From: Candidatus Poribacteria bacterium
GTDB taxonomy: Bacteria; Poribacteria; WGA-4E; WGA-3G
Assembly (NCBI GenBank): GCA_022821495.1
Contig: JAJEDN010000067.1
Coordinates: forward strand, 62,001-126,000
Length of the DNA stretch: 64,000 nt
Direction: 5' to 3'
Shown here: in pieces, positions 8,953 to 17,158 of the stretch
How the letters are laid out: the number at the start of each line of letters is the position of its first letter
How positions within the stretch are numbered: position 1 is the stretch's first letter
Position numbers and translations under genes: made by a program
The notes under the pieces: generated by a model
Told to the model about the DNA's origin: nothing
Seen by the model: only the letters and a program-made list of their open reading frames with translations
Databases searched by the model: none

Positions 8953-9270
8953 CTATTTTTTCTGAGGTCTATCAATTGGGACCAATTGCGTTTGAATATT
9001 AATCCATGAATCCCAGTTGTAGGTTTTTGCTAAAGTGAATGCAAAATTTTTTCCAGTATCTTCAAGAGTTTTCAGGTATTCAGGAGACATATCATCAAAA
9101 TGCCTCATACGCATTACAATGGTATTGCCGTCGCCTCCAAGGGTGTACATGTACTCAACATCGTTTCCAGGTACGGTATTCGCGTACTGAATCATGGAAT
9201 TTAACATTACTATCAGCCACTCTAAACGAGATGGTGTGTATTCTTCAAATCCTTGTGCTTTTTCAGACAT
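8953..9270 (-). CDS. Unknown small protein, 105 aa
   Basis: No family recognised. The minus-strand ATG has AAGGGGAT a few bases upstream. The protein is soluble and acidic to neutral, with aromatic-rich segments (PSRLEWLIVMLNSMIQYAN and TYNWDSWINIQTQL) that suggest a compact alpha/beta domain. It sits 15 bases downstream of the coiled-coil membrane protein, so the two form an operon with the promoter at 9649-9678. Such small pairs are often accessory genes; no function can be claimed. Confidence 0.65.
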   Translation of the reverse strand: MSEKAQGFEEYTPSRLEWLIVMLNSMIQYANTVPGNDVEYMYTLGGDGNTIVMRMRHFDDMSPEYLKTLEDTGKNFAFTLAKTYNWDSWINIQTQLVPIDRPQKK

Positions 9271-9285
9271 AGTTAATCCCCTTAG

Positions 9286-9597
9286 TTATTTGAGAAACTT
9301 AACAAGTAGGGCAGTAATAATGCTAGCGACAGCAATCCCGCTGGTAACAAAGATACCAATAAACCATCTCAAATCTGAGATTCTATCCTTTAGGTCATTC
9401 CTAAGGTTATCCTCAACTCGCTGGATGTCTCCTTTGAGGTCTGTCCTAACTTCCCGTAAGTCTGTCTTGACTTCTTTAACGCGTTCCTCTAAGTGGGATC
9501 TTACTTCAGACAACTCTTGACTGTACTGTTTTTCTTTTTCAGTCAAATAGTTTTCGATTCCCGCAGTTATATCTTCACTTGGTCTGCTGCATGACAC
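9286..9597 (-). CDS. Coiled-coil protein with C-terminal membrane anchor
   Basis: 103 residues. Residues about 18-72 are heptad-like and highly charged (EVRSHLEERVKEVKTDLREV, then DLKGDIQRVEDNLRNDL), giving a long coiled coil. Residues about 78-100 (WFIGIFVTSGIAVASIITAL) form one membrane segment at the very C-terminus, so the coil should face the cytoplasm as a tail-anchored protein. The architecture resembles DUF1640-like and phage XhlA-like proteins, but I would not assign either. The GTG start is fixed by AGGAGA five bases upstream. First gene of a two-gene operon. Confidence 0.7.
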   Translation of the reverse strand: MSCSRPSEDITAGIENYLTEKEKQYSQELSEVRSHLEERVKEVKTDLREVRTDLKGDIQRVEDNLRNDLKDRISDLRWFIGIFVTSGIAVASIITALLVKFLK

Positions 9598-9648
9598 GTT
9601 TGTCTCCTATGAAGTGATGTTTGTTGTGATGCCCGTTGGACAATTACA

Positions 9649-9678
9649 AGTATATCACAAAAAGTGAGAAAACTGCAA
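9649..9678 (-). promoter_or_regulatory. Sigma70-type promoter for the 9597/9270 operon
   Basis: On the minus strand TTGCAG (9673-9678), an 18-base spacer and TATACT (9649-9654), ending about 50 bases before the GTG start. Confidence 0.55.
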
Positions 9679-9685
9679 GAATTCC

Positions 9686-10543
9686 TTATGAATCGAGTCG
9701 ATAAAATCTGATGGCGTTGTTGCGAAAGAGGTTCCGTAGTTCTTCCCGTGAGCAGCCGGATACTGCATCTTTTAATGTTTGCACCCACCGTGGATAATCG
9801 CTGGCTTGTGTGGAGACGGGCCAATCGCTGCCGTATATAACACGGTCAAAGCCGAAGCAGGCGATGATGTGTTCGATGTAGGGTTGTAACTCGGCAGGTG
9901 TCCACGCTTCAAGATCAGCCTCTGTTACCAACCCTGATATTTTACAGTGGACGTTCGGGAACGACGCAAGCGTCTGGATTTCCTGTTTCCACGGGTCGAA
10001 AAGTTGGTGCTTGATGTCAGGTTTGCCGATATGGTCCAAGATGAATTGGACGTGTGGGCACTGTTCCACAAGCCGGATTGTGTTGGCGAGTTGTGGATGG
10101 AAGATACAGAGATCGAAACTTAATCCGTAGCGAGAAAGCGTTTTGACCCCGTTCACGAAGTCGGGTTGCACACAGAAATCTACGCTTTCGGATTGGATGA
10201 GTCGGCGGATCCCTTTGACAAGCGGATTCTCTGCCAATTTCTCGACGAAAGGTGCGACCTGCGTGCCTTCCTCAAGCGGTGCCCACGCCACAATCCCTTG
10301 AATCCGAGGATCCACACTTGTTGCGAGGTTGGTAACCCATGCTGTCTCTTTCAAACCGTCATCGGGGTGTGTATCGCACTGCACAAAAACGATGGATTCG
10401 ATTTCTAATTCACCGTACGCTTCGACGTAATCTTTTAGGAGATAAGGTCTGTTGAGTGAAGGGACTTCCGAAAGCCACGGGTATCTCAACTGTGCTGGAT
10501 GCCATAAATGGACATGTGTATCAACGATAGGGAATTTCTCCAT
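9686..10543 (-). CDS. Amidohydrolase family 2 (TIM-barrel lactonase-like) protein
   Basis: A 285-residue metal-dependent hydrolase of the amidohydrolase_2 group, which includes L-fucono- and L-rhamnono-lactonases and 2-pyrone-4,6-dicarboxylate lactonase. DTHVHLW at residues 8-14 supplies the first metal or substrate histidines; FILDHIGKPD is the mid-barrel strand and VIYGSDWPV near the C-terminus contributes the catalytic Asp. The start at 10543 is chosen because AGGAGG lies just upstream; an in-frame upstream codon is not needed. A sugar-lactone role fits a genome with many sugar oxidoreductases, but substrate is inferred only. Confidence 0.85.
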   Translation of the reverse strand: MEKFPIVDTHVHLWHPAQLRYPWLSEVPSLNRPYLLKDYVEAYGELEIESIVFVQCDTHPDDGLKETAWVTNLATSVDPRIQGIVAWAPLEEGTQVAPFVEKLAENPLVKGIRRLIQSESVDFCVQPDFVNGVKTLSRYGLSFDLCIFHPQLANTIRLVEQCPHVQFILDHIGKPDIKHQLFDPWKQEIQTLASFPNVHCKISGLVTEADLEAWTPAELQPYIEHIIACFGFDRVIYGSDWPVSTQASDYPRWVQTLKDAVSGCSREELRNLFRNNAIRFYRLDS

Positions 10544-10616
10544 GGGTGTCCTCCTGTTTTTATTCAATCGGTATTTATTTTAGTGCTTTCTTTCCTAATT
10601 GTCAAGTATTAAAAAA

Positions 10617-10645
10617 TTGACATCTACAATGAGAACGTGTATAAT
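10617..10645 (+). promoter_or_regulatory. Consensus sigma70 promoter for the HEPN-like/PIN pair
   Basis: TTGACA at 10617-10622, 17 bases, TATAAT at 10640-10645: a perfect match to the bacterial housekeeping consensus. Confidence 0.8.
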
Positions 10646-10739
10646 ACTTTAGCATTGCAATACAGACGTTTTCTGTTTTCCCATTCAAATTTGGCAGAAC
10701 CGCTGCTGCAACCGCGTTTTCATTTCAGGAGGATTGACA

Positions 10740-11414
10740 ATGGCTGAGAAGTTTAAGATGAGTCCCAAAGTTGCCAAATGGCGCGAATGGATGGAGGCTA
10801 TTGAACCAGAGATTCGGTTACTGCTTCGGGATGCCAGAGTATTCTGGGAAATCCGAATCATCATCCATGGACATCGACGTACCCAAGATTTTCACTACGG
10901 TTATCTTGAACGCTCGTATCTTGAACATGCGTTGGCCGGGCTACGTCGACAGTTGACACCGGATAGGGAACGTATTTCCTTTGTCGGCGTGTTAGATGAT
11001 ATTGCCAAGAATCCTGATGCGTTATCCGGCAGCTACTTTGCATCTGTATGTTCAGATCCAAATGCAGTCGGCGAATTTTCGTCGTGTGCTGATGTTAACG
11101 GTATGCATGTTTGTGCCCAGATGATAACCGAGGATCAAAAGCAGCTTGCTTTGGCATTGAGCGCGTGCGAAAAGTTCGCAGATGAACGGCTCGCTTATTT
11201 GATGAAACATAAAGTAAAAACCGCACCAACGTTTGAAGAATTTAAAGCCTGCTTTAAATTACTGGATAAGACCTATGTGAAATACCACGCGTTGTTTTAT
11301 GGGGATGGACTGAAGACCTTGCAGCCACCTCGTCAAGCCGGTACGCTCAAAGGGTTAATTCATATCGCTGATGATTTTGATGCCGAACTTCCAGAATTCA
11401 AGGAATATATGTAG
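10740..11414 (+). CDS. HEPN/AbiU2-like protein paired with a PIN toxin
   Basis: 224 residues. The pattern resembles AbiU2-type HEPN proteins: an N-terminal helical region with FWEIRIIIHG and LERSYLEHALAGLRRQLTPD, then CEKFADERLAYLMKHK followed by PTFEEFKACFKLLDKTYVKY, which parallels the helix carrying the HEPN Rx4-6H motif. Here the candidate motif is R150-x6-H157. HEPN proteins are often RNases or toxin partners. The ATG at 10740 has AGGAGG eight bases upstream and a perfect promoter. Its stop codon shares one base with the PIN gene's GTG, so the two are translationally coupled. Family membership is my inference by pattern, not a search. Confidence 0.55.
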   Translation: MAEKFKMSPKVAKWREWMEAIEPEIRLLLRDARVFWEIRIIIHGHRRTQDFHYGYLERSYLEHALAGLRRQLTPDRERISFVGVLDDIAKNPDALSGSYFASVCSDPNAVGEFSSCADVNGMHVCAQMITEDQKQLALALSACEKFADERLAYLMKHKVKTAPTFEEFKACFKLLDKTYVKYHALFYGDGLKTLQPPRQAGTLKGLIHIADDFDAELPEFKEYM

Positions 11415-11800
11415 TGAGATATTTGCTGGATACCCATGCACTCCTTTGGTTTATCGCTGAGGATAAACAGCTCAGTAGCAGCGGACAGCGATTAATCCTT
11501 GATTCAAGTAGTGAGATTTTCATTAGCACCGCGAGTCTCTGGGAGATCGCGATCAAGATTAATATAGGAAACCTTGCTTTAAACAAACCTTTTGAGCAGT
11601 TGTTTCCAGATGAACTGGATTTCCACGGAATTGAAATTTTGGATATTACAGTTGATACCCTCGTTCAGTTGACCACCTTGCCACTTCATCACCGGGATCC
11701 GTTCGACCGTTTGATAATCGCCCAAGCAATTGTTGAAGGCATTCCAATAATTGGCAAAGACGAGGCTTTTGATCTCTATGATGTGAAAAGAGAATGGTGA
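11414..11800 (+). CDS. vapC: PIN-domain RNase, VapC-like toxin
   Basis: 128 residues with all four acidic positions of the PIN ribonuclease active site: D6 (YLLDTHALLWF), E44 (SLWEIAIK), D98 (RDPFDRLIIAQA) and D116 (GKDEAF). This is the PIN type found in VapC toxins, which cut structured RNAs. The GTG start overlaps the preceding stop by one base, so expression is tied to the HEPN-like partner. There is no small VapB-type antitoxin next to it; the upstream partner is far larger than usual, so the upstream protein may play the antitoxin role. Confidence 0.85.
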   Translation: MRYLLDTHALLWFIAEDKQLSSSGQRLILDSSSEIFISTASLWEIAIKINIGNLALNKPFEQLFPDELDFHGIEILDITVDTLVQLTTLPLHHRDPFDRLIIAQAIVEGIPIIGKDEAFDLYDVKREW

Positions 11801-11811
11801 AAACAAGAGTT

Positions 11812-11841
11812 TTGCCAAGAAGGCGCGCGGTGTGGTAAACT
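11812..11841 (+). promoter_or_regulatory. Possible promoter for the ThuA run
   Basis: TTGCCA at 11812-11817 and TAAACT at 11836-11841 with an 18-base spacer, 30 bases before the first ThuA start. Confidence 0.4.
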
Positions 11842-11871
11842 GATAGATATTCTAAACGGAGGCGTTAAAAT

Positions 11872-12675
11872 ATGTCAGAAAAATCTCGAATTGTTATGGT
11901 CGCAGGAAGTGCTAGTCATGGGAGTGGTTCGCATGAGCATCCCGCTGGGTGTGCCTTCCTTGCAGATCAGTTGAACAAAACTGTGGACGGTGTGGAAGTT
12001 ATAGTCTCTCAGGGATGGCCCGAAGATCCAGCGACTTTCACCGATATAGATGCCATTATTGTTTACTCGGATGGCGGCGCAGGACACCTCAGCATTCCGC
12101 ACCTCGAACAAATCTCTGAACTGGCGAATCAAGGCATGGGCATTGCGATGTTGCATTATGCAGTCGAAGTCCCAAAAGGTGAACCCGGAGATCGCTTCTT
12201 GGACTGGATCGGCGGCTATTTTGAAACGCATCTTTCCGTCAATCCGCATTGGACAGCAACATTCACTGGATTCCCTGAACACCCGGTAACTCGCGGATTA
12301 GAACCCTTTTCGCTGGAAGATGAATGGTATTATCACATGCGCTTCCGTGAGAATATGGACGGTGTGACACCGGTGTTAAGCGCAATCGCTCCTGAATCAA
12401 CCCTTACAAGACCTGATGGACCGCATAGCGGAAATCCGCACGTCCGCACATCGGTTGCGAATGGTGAACCACAGCATTTGGGATGGTGTGTTGAACGTCC
12501 GGATGGTGGACGCGGATTCGGATTTACCGGTGGACATTACCATCGGAATTGGGGCGATGATAGACTCCGTAAGTTCATTCTCAACGCAATCGCGTGGACA
12601 GCGAAGGTGGAGGTCCCTGAAGGCGGTATTTCTACGCCGACACCAACCGAAGCGGAATTGGATGCGTATCTATAG
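11872..12675 (+). CDS. ThuA-like domain protein, copy 1
   Basis: 267 residues of the ThuA family (flavodoxin/GATase-1-like fold), named after a trehalose-utilisation gene and common in sugar-degrading bacteria. The N-terminus IVMVAGSASHGSGSHEHPAG, the mid-region LDWIGGYFETH and the end segment FGFTGGHYHRNWGDDRLR are typical. A Shine-Dalgarno GGAGG precedes the ATG. The next gene is a close paralog with the same layout, which points to a tandem duplication. Possible jobs are in oxidised-sugar (3-keto-glycoside) metabolism; no catalytic residue can be named from this sequence. Confidence 0.88.
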   Translation: MSEKSRIVMVAGSASHGSGSHEHPAGCAFLADQLNKTVDGVEVIVSQGWPEDPATFTDIDAIIVYSDGGAGHLSIPHLEQISELANQGMGIAMLHYAVEVPKGEPGDRFLDWIGGYFETHLSVNPHWTATFTGFPEHPVTRGLEPFSLEDEWYYHMRFRENMDGVTPVLSAIAPESTLTRPDGPHSGNPHVRTSVANGEPQHLGWCVERPDGGRGFGFTGGHYHRNWGDDRLRKFILNAIAWTAKVEVPEGGISTPTPTEAELDAYL

Positions 12676-12732
12676 TTGCCTAATGATTGAGGCAATTCTG
12701 CATAGATATTCCTAACGGAGGATCCAAAAAAT

Positions 12733-13554
12733 ATGGCAAAGAAATCTCGAATTGTTCTGGTGGCAGGGAGTGGAAGTCGTGGCAGTGGAGCGCATGAGCA
12801 TCCCGCTGGATGTGCCTTTCTCGCCGAGCAGTTAAACAATAATGTGGATGGTGTAGCAGCAGTGGTCTCTCAGGGGTGGCCCGAAGATCCAGCGATTTTC
12901 ACCGATACAGATGCGATTATTGTTTATTCGGGGGGTGGTGAAAACCATCTTAGCATCCCGCATCTTGATCAGATCGGTGAATTGATGGCACAAGGCATAG
13001 GACTCGCAATGTTGCACTTCGCAGTCGAGGTGCCGAAGGGTAAGCCGGGAGATTGTTTCTTAGACTGGATCGGTGGCTACTTTGAACCCGGCCTTTCCGT
13101 GAATCCTTATTGGACAGCATCCTTTACTGAATTTTCTGAACACCCGATAGCACGTGGGATGGAGCCATTTTCATTGAAAGACGAGTGGTATTACCATATG
13201 CGGTTTCGTGAAAATATGCAGGACGTGACACCCGTGTTGAGCGCGATCGCGCCGGCTTCAACACTCAAAAGACCCGATGGACCCTACAGCGGCAATCCTC
13301 AGGTCCGTGCCTCGGTTGCAAACGGTGAACCGCAGCACTTGGGATGGTGCATCGAACGTCCAGATGGCGGGCGTGGGTTCGGATGCACCGGGGGGCATTA
13401 CCATCAGAATTGGGGGAATGATCAATTCCGTAAATTAATTCTCAACGGGATTCTCTGGACAGCAAAGGTGGAAGTCCCTGAGGGAGGTGTCTCCACACCG
13501 ACCCCGACTGAATCGGAATTGGAGGCATATCTGGAGTCTTACAGTGAATTATAG
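12733..13554 (+). CDS. ThuA-like domain protein, copy 2
   Basis: 273 residues, a tandem paralog of the preceding protein. Most of the length aligns residue for residue (for example SGNPQVRASVANGEPQHLGW here against SGNPHVRTSVANGEPQHLGW in copy 1). The ATG follows GGAGG at 12717-12721. It has a slightly longer C-terminal tail ending in YLESYSEL. The 57-base spacing to copy 1 and shared strand suggest one transcript. The divergence is spread evenly, so both copies have probably been kept under selection, not freshly duplicated. Confidence 0.88.
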   Translation: MAKKSRIVLVAGSGSRGSGAHEHPAGCAFLAEQLNNNVDGVAAVVSQGWPEDPAIFTDTDAIIVYSGGGENHLSIPHLDQIGELMAQGIGLAMLHFAVEVPKGKPGDCFLDWIGGYFEPGLSVNPYWTASFTEFSEHPIARGMEPFSLKDEWYYHMRFRENMQDVTPVLSAIAPASTLKRPDGPYSGNPQVRASVANGEPQHLGWCIERPDGGRGFGCTGGHYHQNWGNDQFRKLILNGILWTAKVEVPEGGVSTPTPTESELEAYLESYSEL

Positions 13555-13639
13555 GACGCTCACCCCGTGAGATTTCAATAAATCTATCATAAATCCTTAA
13601 TCATCATTAAACGATGACCACAGGCTAAGGAGAGGTTAC

Positions 13640-14494
13640 ATGGACCAAGACATACAAGATTATCTCTTCGACCTACAAGGCTATTTGGTTTTAGAGAATG
13701 CAATCTCGAAACCCGATTTGGATGAGATGAACGCCTGGATTGATGCACACTGGGAGTACGTCGAGGAACCATGGGAAGAAAACACAGCGGATAAACGGAT
13801 TCCACGCTGGATCGGGAACATCGAGACGCATACCTACAATATTGAGAACGGTGTGAATTTCCAGAATATCATTGAAGGCGGCGATGTTTTCGAGAAACTA
13901 ATCGACCATCCAGCATGGGTCGGATTGGTTCGGAAATACGTTCACGAAGTCAATGGGCTTTCGATTCACGAAAACTTTCTCAACGTCCGCGGTCCCGGCG
14001 GTTTCATTCATATCCACTGCGGTGGACACGTCCCTTTAAGTTATCTGACGTTCCGGCAAGAGAACACAGGCGAATGGATGGTCGGGCAGATTAACGTCCT
14101 CATGGCACTCAACGATATTGGACCGGGTGATGGCGCGCCTGTCCTCGTGCCGGGTAGCCATAAATGCACAGAGATTCATCCACGTTTGAAGCAGGATGGA
14201 AAAGGCTTGGTCTACGACGGCATTACCGGTAAACCCGCAGGGACAGCCTTTGGCACACAAGAGATCTATCTGAAAGCCGGGGATGTCGTGATGTTCACAG
14301 ATGCGATTACACACGGCTCAGCGGAACGGACGAATGACGGGTATCGCAGATCGATCGTCTATCGTTACTCACCAAGATATGTCCGTGAGCGGTTTGATTA
14401 TCCGCATTCAGACGAGTTGTTGGCACGTTTGACCCCAGACCAACGCAAGATTATCCAGCCGATGTCAATACGCCGTCCACCACGGGTTACGTAG
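13640..14494 (+). CDS. Phytanoyl-CoA dioxygenase (PhyH) family protein
   Basis: 284 residues with the double-stranded beta-helix layout of PhyH proteins: an N-terminal 'DLQGYLVLENAIS' segment, a central RGPGGFIHIHCGGH, PGDGAPVLVPGSHK, and GDVVMFTDAITHGSAERTNDG followed by Arg. PGSHK and the late His/Arg are expected for Fe(II)/2-oxoglutarate enzymes. The proximal HxD metal motif is not evident: the equivalent place reads HIHCGG. The iron chemistry is therefore uncertain. AAGGAG precedes the ATG. It lies in line with the ThuA genes, matching the habit of these families to cluster. Confidence 0.85.
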   Translation: MDQDIQDYLFDLQGYLVLENAISKPDLDEMNAWIDAHWEYVEEPWEENTADKRIPRWIGNIETHTYNIENGVNFQNIIEGGDVFEKLIDHPAWVGLVRKYVHEVNGLSIHENFLNVRGPGGFIHIHCGGHVPLSYLTFRQENTGEWMVGQINVLMALNDIGPGDGAPVLVPGSHKCTEIHPRLKQDGKGLVYDGITGKPAGTAFGTQEIYLKAGDVVMFTDAITHGSAERTNDGYRRSIVYRYSPRYVRERFDYPHSDELLARLTPDQRKIIQPMSIRRPPRVT

Positions 14495-14530
14495 CAATAA
14501 TTGAGTCATTTCAAAATGGAGGGTATGATA

Positions 14531-14788
14531 ATGCAAAAAATCGAATTACAAAAACAGGCGAATATGTTAATCGAACAACTCTCTACTGAAAAACTCAAAG
14601 AGGCTATTGATTATCTTGCTGATCTTCAGGGTAAAGACGCAGACAACATATTACCTACATCTTATGCCCAAGAGATTCCGGAGAAGGGACTTGGAACAGC
14701 GATCCACGAACTTTTCAAACCTTTCGGTGGGGTAGAACTTGAGATACCGCCACGGGAACCGGCGCGAGAACCGCCTCGCTTTGACTAA
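14531..14788 (+). CDS. DUF2281/VapB-like small protein, orphan antitoxin-like
   Basis: 85 residues. The first 35 (IELQKQANMLIEQLSTEKLK then EAIDYLADLQ) form the amphipathic helices seen in DUF2281 and other small antitoxin-type proteins; the rest is Pro/Glu-rich and probably disordered. GGAGGG at 14518-14523 sets the ATG at 14531; an earlier in-frame ATG at 14525 is too close to it. No toxin gene follows: argH begins six bases after the stop, so this gene is either an orphan antitoxin or has another role. It appears to be co-transcribed with argH. Confidence 0.6.
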   Translation: MQKIELQKQANMLIEQLSTEKLKEAIDYLADLQGKDADNILPTSYAQEIPEKGLGTAIHELFKPFGGVELEIPPREPAREPPRFD

Positions 14789-14794
14789 TGGAAT

Positions 14795-16285
14795 ATGCAA
14801 ACACCAGAAAAGACACTCTGGGCTGGACGTTTTAGCACAAGCCTCACCACAGAAACTATAGCCTTCACACACTCCATTGAAGCCGATACGCGACTCATCG
14901 GATACGATATCTGGGGCAGCCAAGCGCATGCGATTATGCTTGCCCGACAACGAATTATCTCCGATGCCGATCTACGCGAGATTTTGCGGTGGCTCCGAAA
15001 AGCGGAGGCGGATTTTCAGAACGGCGATTTCGTGCTTGATCCGAATAAAGAAGACGTTCACATGAACGTCGAATCCTATCTGATTGAGAACGCAGGACGC
15101 GAGTTCGGTGGTAAACTCCACACCGCCCGTTCCCGCAATGATCAGGTGCTTGTCGACGCACACCTCTACATCCGTGATGAAATTCTCAATGTCCAACGGG
15201 GGCTCTCAGCACTCTGTGAAGCCTTTCTGAAAATTGCGAAAGCACATGCCGATACGGTGATGCCGGGTTATACGCATACACAGCACGCGCAGCCGATCAG
15301 TCTCGGTTTCTGGGCAACGGCTTATGTGAGTATGTTCCTGCGAGATCAGAAACGTCTGCAGTCTGCGTACGCACTCGCTAACACGAACCCGCTCGGTGCA
15401 TGCGCCTTGGCTGGCACGACCTTCCCGATCGACCGAGAACTGACAACAAAACTGCTCGGTTTCGACGCGCCACACGAACACGCTCTTGATGTTATCAGCA
15501 GCCGGGATTTTATCGCAGAGACACTCTTTGCTTTATCGCTCGTGATGGCGAACCTCTCACGGATTAGTGAAGAAATCGTCTACTGGACGACTTACGAATT
15601 CGGGATGGCAGTGCTTGACGATGCATATAGTTTCGGGAGCTCCATCATGCCGCAGAAGAAGAACCCGGACATCGCCGAACTCACACGCGGACGCACCGGA
15701 CGCGTCTATGGGGCGTTGCTCGACCTACTAACGAATCTTAAGGGTTTGCCGATGGGCTACAACCGCGATTTTCAGGAAGATAAACCGCCGTTGTGGGAAG
15801 CATTTGATGTTGTCAAAGCGTGCCTCGGTCTGCTGCCGGAACTCCTCAAGACGACAGATTTTAAGACGGAACGGATGGCTGAATTAGCGAATGCCAACTT
15901 CGCAACCGCGACCGAGTTGGCGAATTATCTCGTCAGAGAGCATCAGATCAGTTTTCGGGAGTGCCACGAGATTGTGGGGTGGCTTGTGGCTGAGTTGGTA
16001 GCACACGAAAAAACATTCGCCGATTGGGAACTCACGCAAGAACTCTTGAGAGAAAAGAATATTGACATACCGATTTCACAGTTGAAACAGATTTTGGATG
16101 CAGAGTTAGCGATTCGGAATAACCAGAGCCTTGGGGGCACATCCCCTGCCGAAGTTCATCGAATGATAGACAACTTTGAAGAACGACTTAATGAGATTGC
16201 CTTGAGTATCTATAATTGCCAGTCGCAAATTGAGGATGCACACCGAGAGACGCTCCGAATTGTTGATGAAATTTTGGGCGGTTGA
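14795..16285 (+). CDS. argH: Argininosuccinate lyase
   Basis: Last step of arginine synthesis: splits argininosuccinate into arginine and fumarate. 496 residues with the superfamily signature GSSIMPQKKNPDIAELTRG, which carries the catalytic serine loop, plus LHTARSRNDQV and PGYTHTQHAQP, all diagnostic of ArgH. The protein is somewhat longer than the usual 460 residues because of the C-terminal helical extension. The ATG is six bases after the small upstream gene and lacks a strong Shine-Dalgarno, so translation is likely coupled. No other arginine genes are nearby. Confidence 0.96.
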   Translation: MQTPEKTLWAGRFSTSLTTETIAFTHSIEADTRLIGYDIWGSQAHAIMLARQRIISDADLREILRWLRKAEADFQNGDFVLDPNKEDVHMNVESYLIENAGREFGGKLHTARSRNDQVLVDAHLYIRDEILNVQRGLSALCEAFLKIAKAHADTVMPGYTHTQHAQPISLGFWATAYVSMFLRDQKRLQSAYALANTNPLGACALAGTTFPIDRELTTKLLGFDAPHEHALDVISSRDFIAETLFALSLVMANLSRISEEIVYWTTYEFGMAVLDDAYSFGSSIMPQKKNPDIAELTRGRTGRVYGALLDLLTNLKGLPMGYNRDFQEDKPPLWEAFDVVKACLGLLPELLKTTDFKTERMAELANANFATATELANYLVREHQISFRECHEIVGWLVAELVAHEKTFADWELTQELLREKNIDIPISQLKQILDAELAIRNNQSLGGTSPAEVHRMIDNFEERLNEIALSIYNCQSQIEDAHRETLRIVDEILGG

Positions 16286-16315
16286 GGTAATTCTGAAAAA
16301 TTATAGGAGCAAACT

Positions 16316-16429
16316 ATGTTAACCAAAAAACACCCTACATCGCAAGAATCACAAGTGGCGTTTAGAAACGGTATTCCTAACAATTCTCAATCACTTCCGA
16401 CAGCACTGAAAGTTTTAATTCATAAATAA
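16316..16429 (+). CDS. Possible 37-residue peptide between argH and pyrF
   Basis: A 38-codon frame (MLTKKHPTSQESQVAFRNGI to the end VLIHK) begins at an ATG with AGGAGC seven bases upstream, and its stop codon overlaps the AAGGAG of pyrF. The position and spacing suit a translated leader or coupling peptide. Hydrophilic, no membrane segment, no family recognised. It could also be a chance frame in a spacer. Confidence 0.4.
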   Translation: MLTKKHPTSQESQVAFRNGIPNNSQSLPTALKVLIHK

Positions 16430-16440
16430 GGAGATAAAAA

Positions 16441-17154
16441 TTGAGAGACAGATTGATCGTTGCATTGGATAGGGATGATGGTGAAGAGATTGATCGGCTA
16501 TCTGGAACGCTTATGGATAGCGTCAGCTGGTTTAAGATCGGTTTTCAGGCGTTTAGTGTGCTTGGGATGGAGGCTTTTCCACTGTTCGAGCAGAACGGAT
16601 ATAAAACCTTTGTTGACCTGAAAATCCACGACATTCCTAATAGAGTGGCACGTGATGTCGGCACGATGACGAAACACGGCACAAATATGATTACCCTGCA
16701 CGCCTCCGGTGGCTTTGAAATGATGCAAGCGGCAAGGCACGGCGCGGATGATGCTGCCTACAAAGCAAATATTCCGAAACCGATTCTGCTCGGCGTGACT
16801 GTTCTGACAAGCATGGATGAACTGGGGTTTCAGGAAACTTTCGGATCCGCACGGCAACTCCCTGAGCAAGTAACGTATCTCGCACAGCAGGCAAAGAAAG
16901 CCGGATTGGACGGTGTCGTCGCATCGCCGTTAGAAATTGAAGCGATTCGGGAAGCCTGCGGCGATAACTTTTTGATCGTTACACCAGGCATCCGTCCAAA
17001 ATGGGCGGAAACTGGCGACCAGCGTCGGATTACCACACCCGCAGAGGCGATTAATCGAGGCGCAGATTACATCGTTGTCGGCAGACCCATTATTGAGGCG
17101 GAAGATCCGTTGGAAGCCGCGGAAATGATCCTTGATGAAATGGGAGGGGCTTAA
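16441..17154 (+). CDS. pyrF: Orotidine 5'-phosphate decarboxylase
   Basis: Final step of UMP synthesis. 237 residues, the usual length, with the catalytic DLKIHDIPN (residues 59-67, K61 and D64) and the late phosphate-gripping PGIRPK and GADYIVVGRPI. The start is TTG at 16441: AAGGAG at 16428-16433 lies seven bases before it and the resulting N-terminus RDRLIVALD is exactly where the first strand should begin. The sulfatase-fold gene follows after four bases. pyrK is about 44 kb away, so the pathway genes are scattered. Confidence 0.95.
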   Translation: MRDRLIVALDRDDGEEIDRLSGTLMDSVSWFKIGFQAFSVLGMEAFPLFEQNGYKTFVDLKIHDIPNRVARDVGTMTKHGTNMITLHASGGFEMMQAARHGADDAAYKANIPKPILLGVTVLTSMDELGFQETFGSARQLPEQVTYLAQQAKKAGLDGVVASPLEIEAIREACGDNFLIVTPGIRPKWAETGDQRRITTPAEAINRGADYIVVGRPIIEAEDPLEAAEMILDEMGGA

Positions 17155-17158
17155 TATT

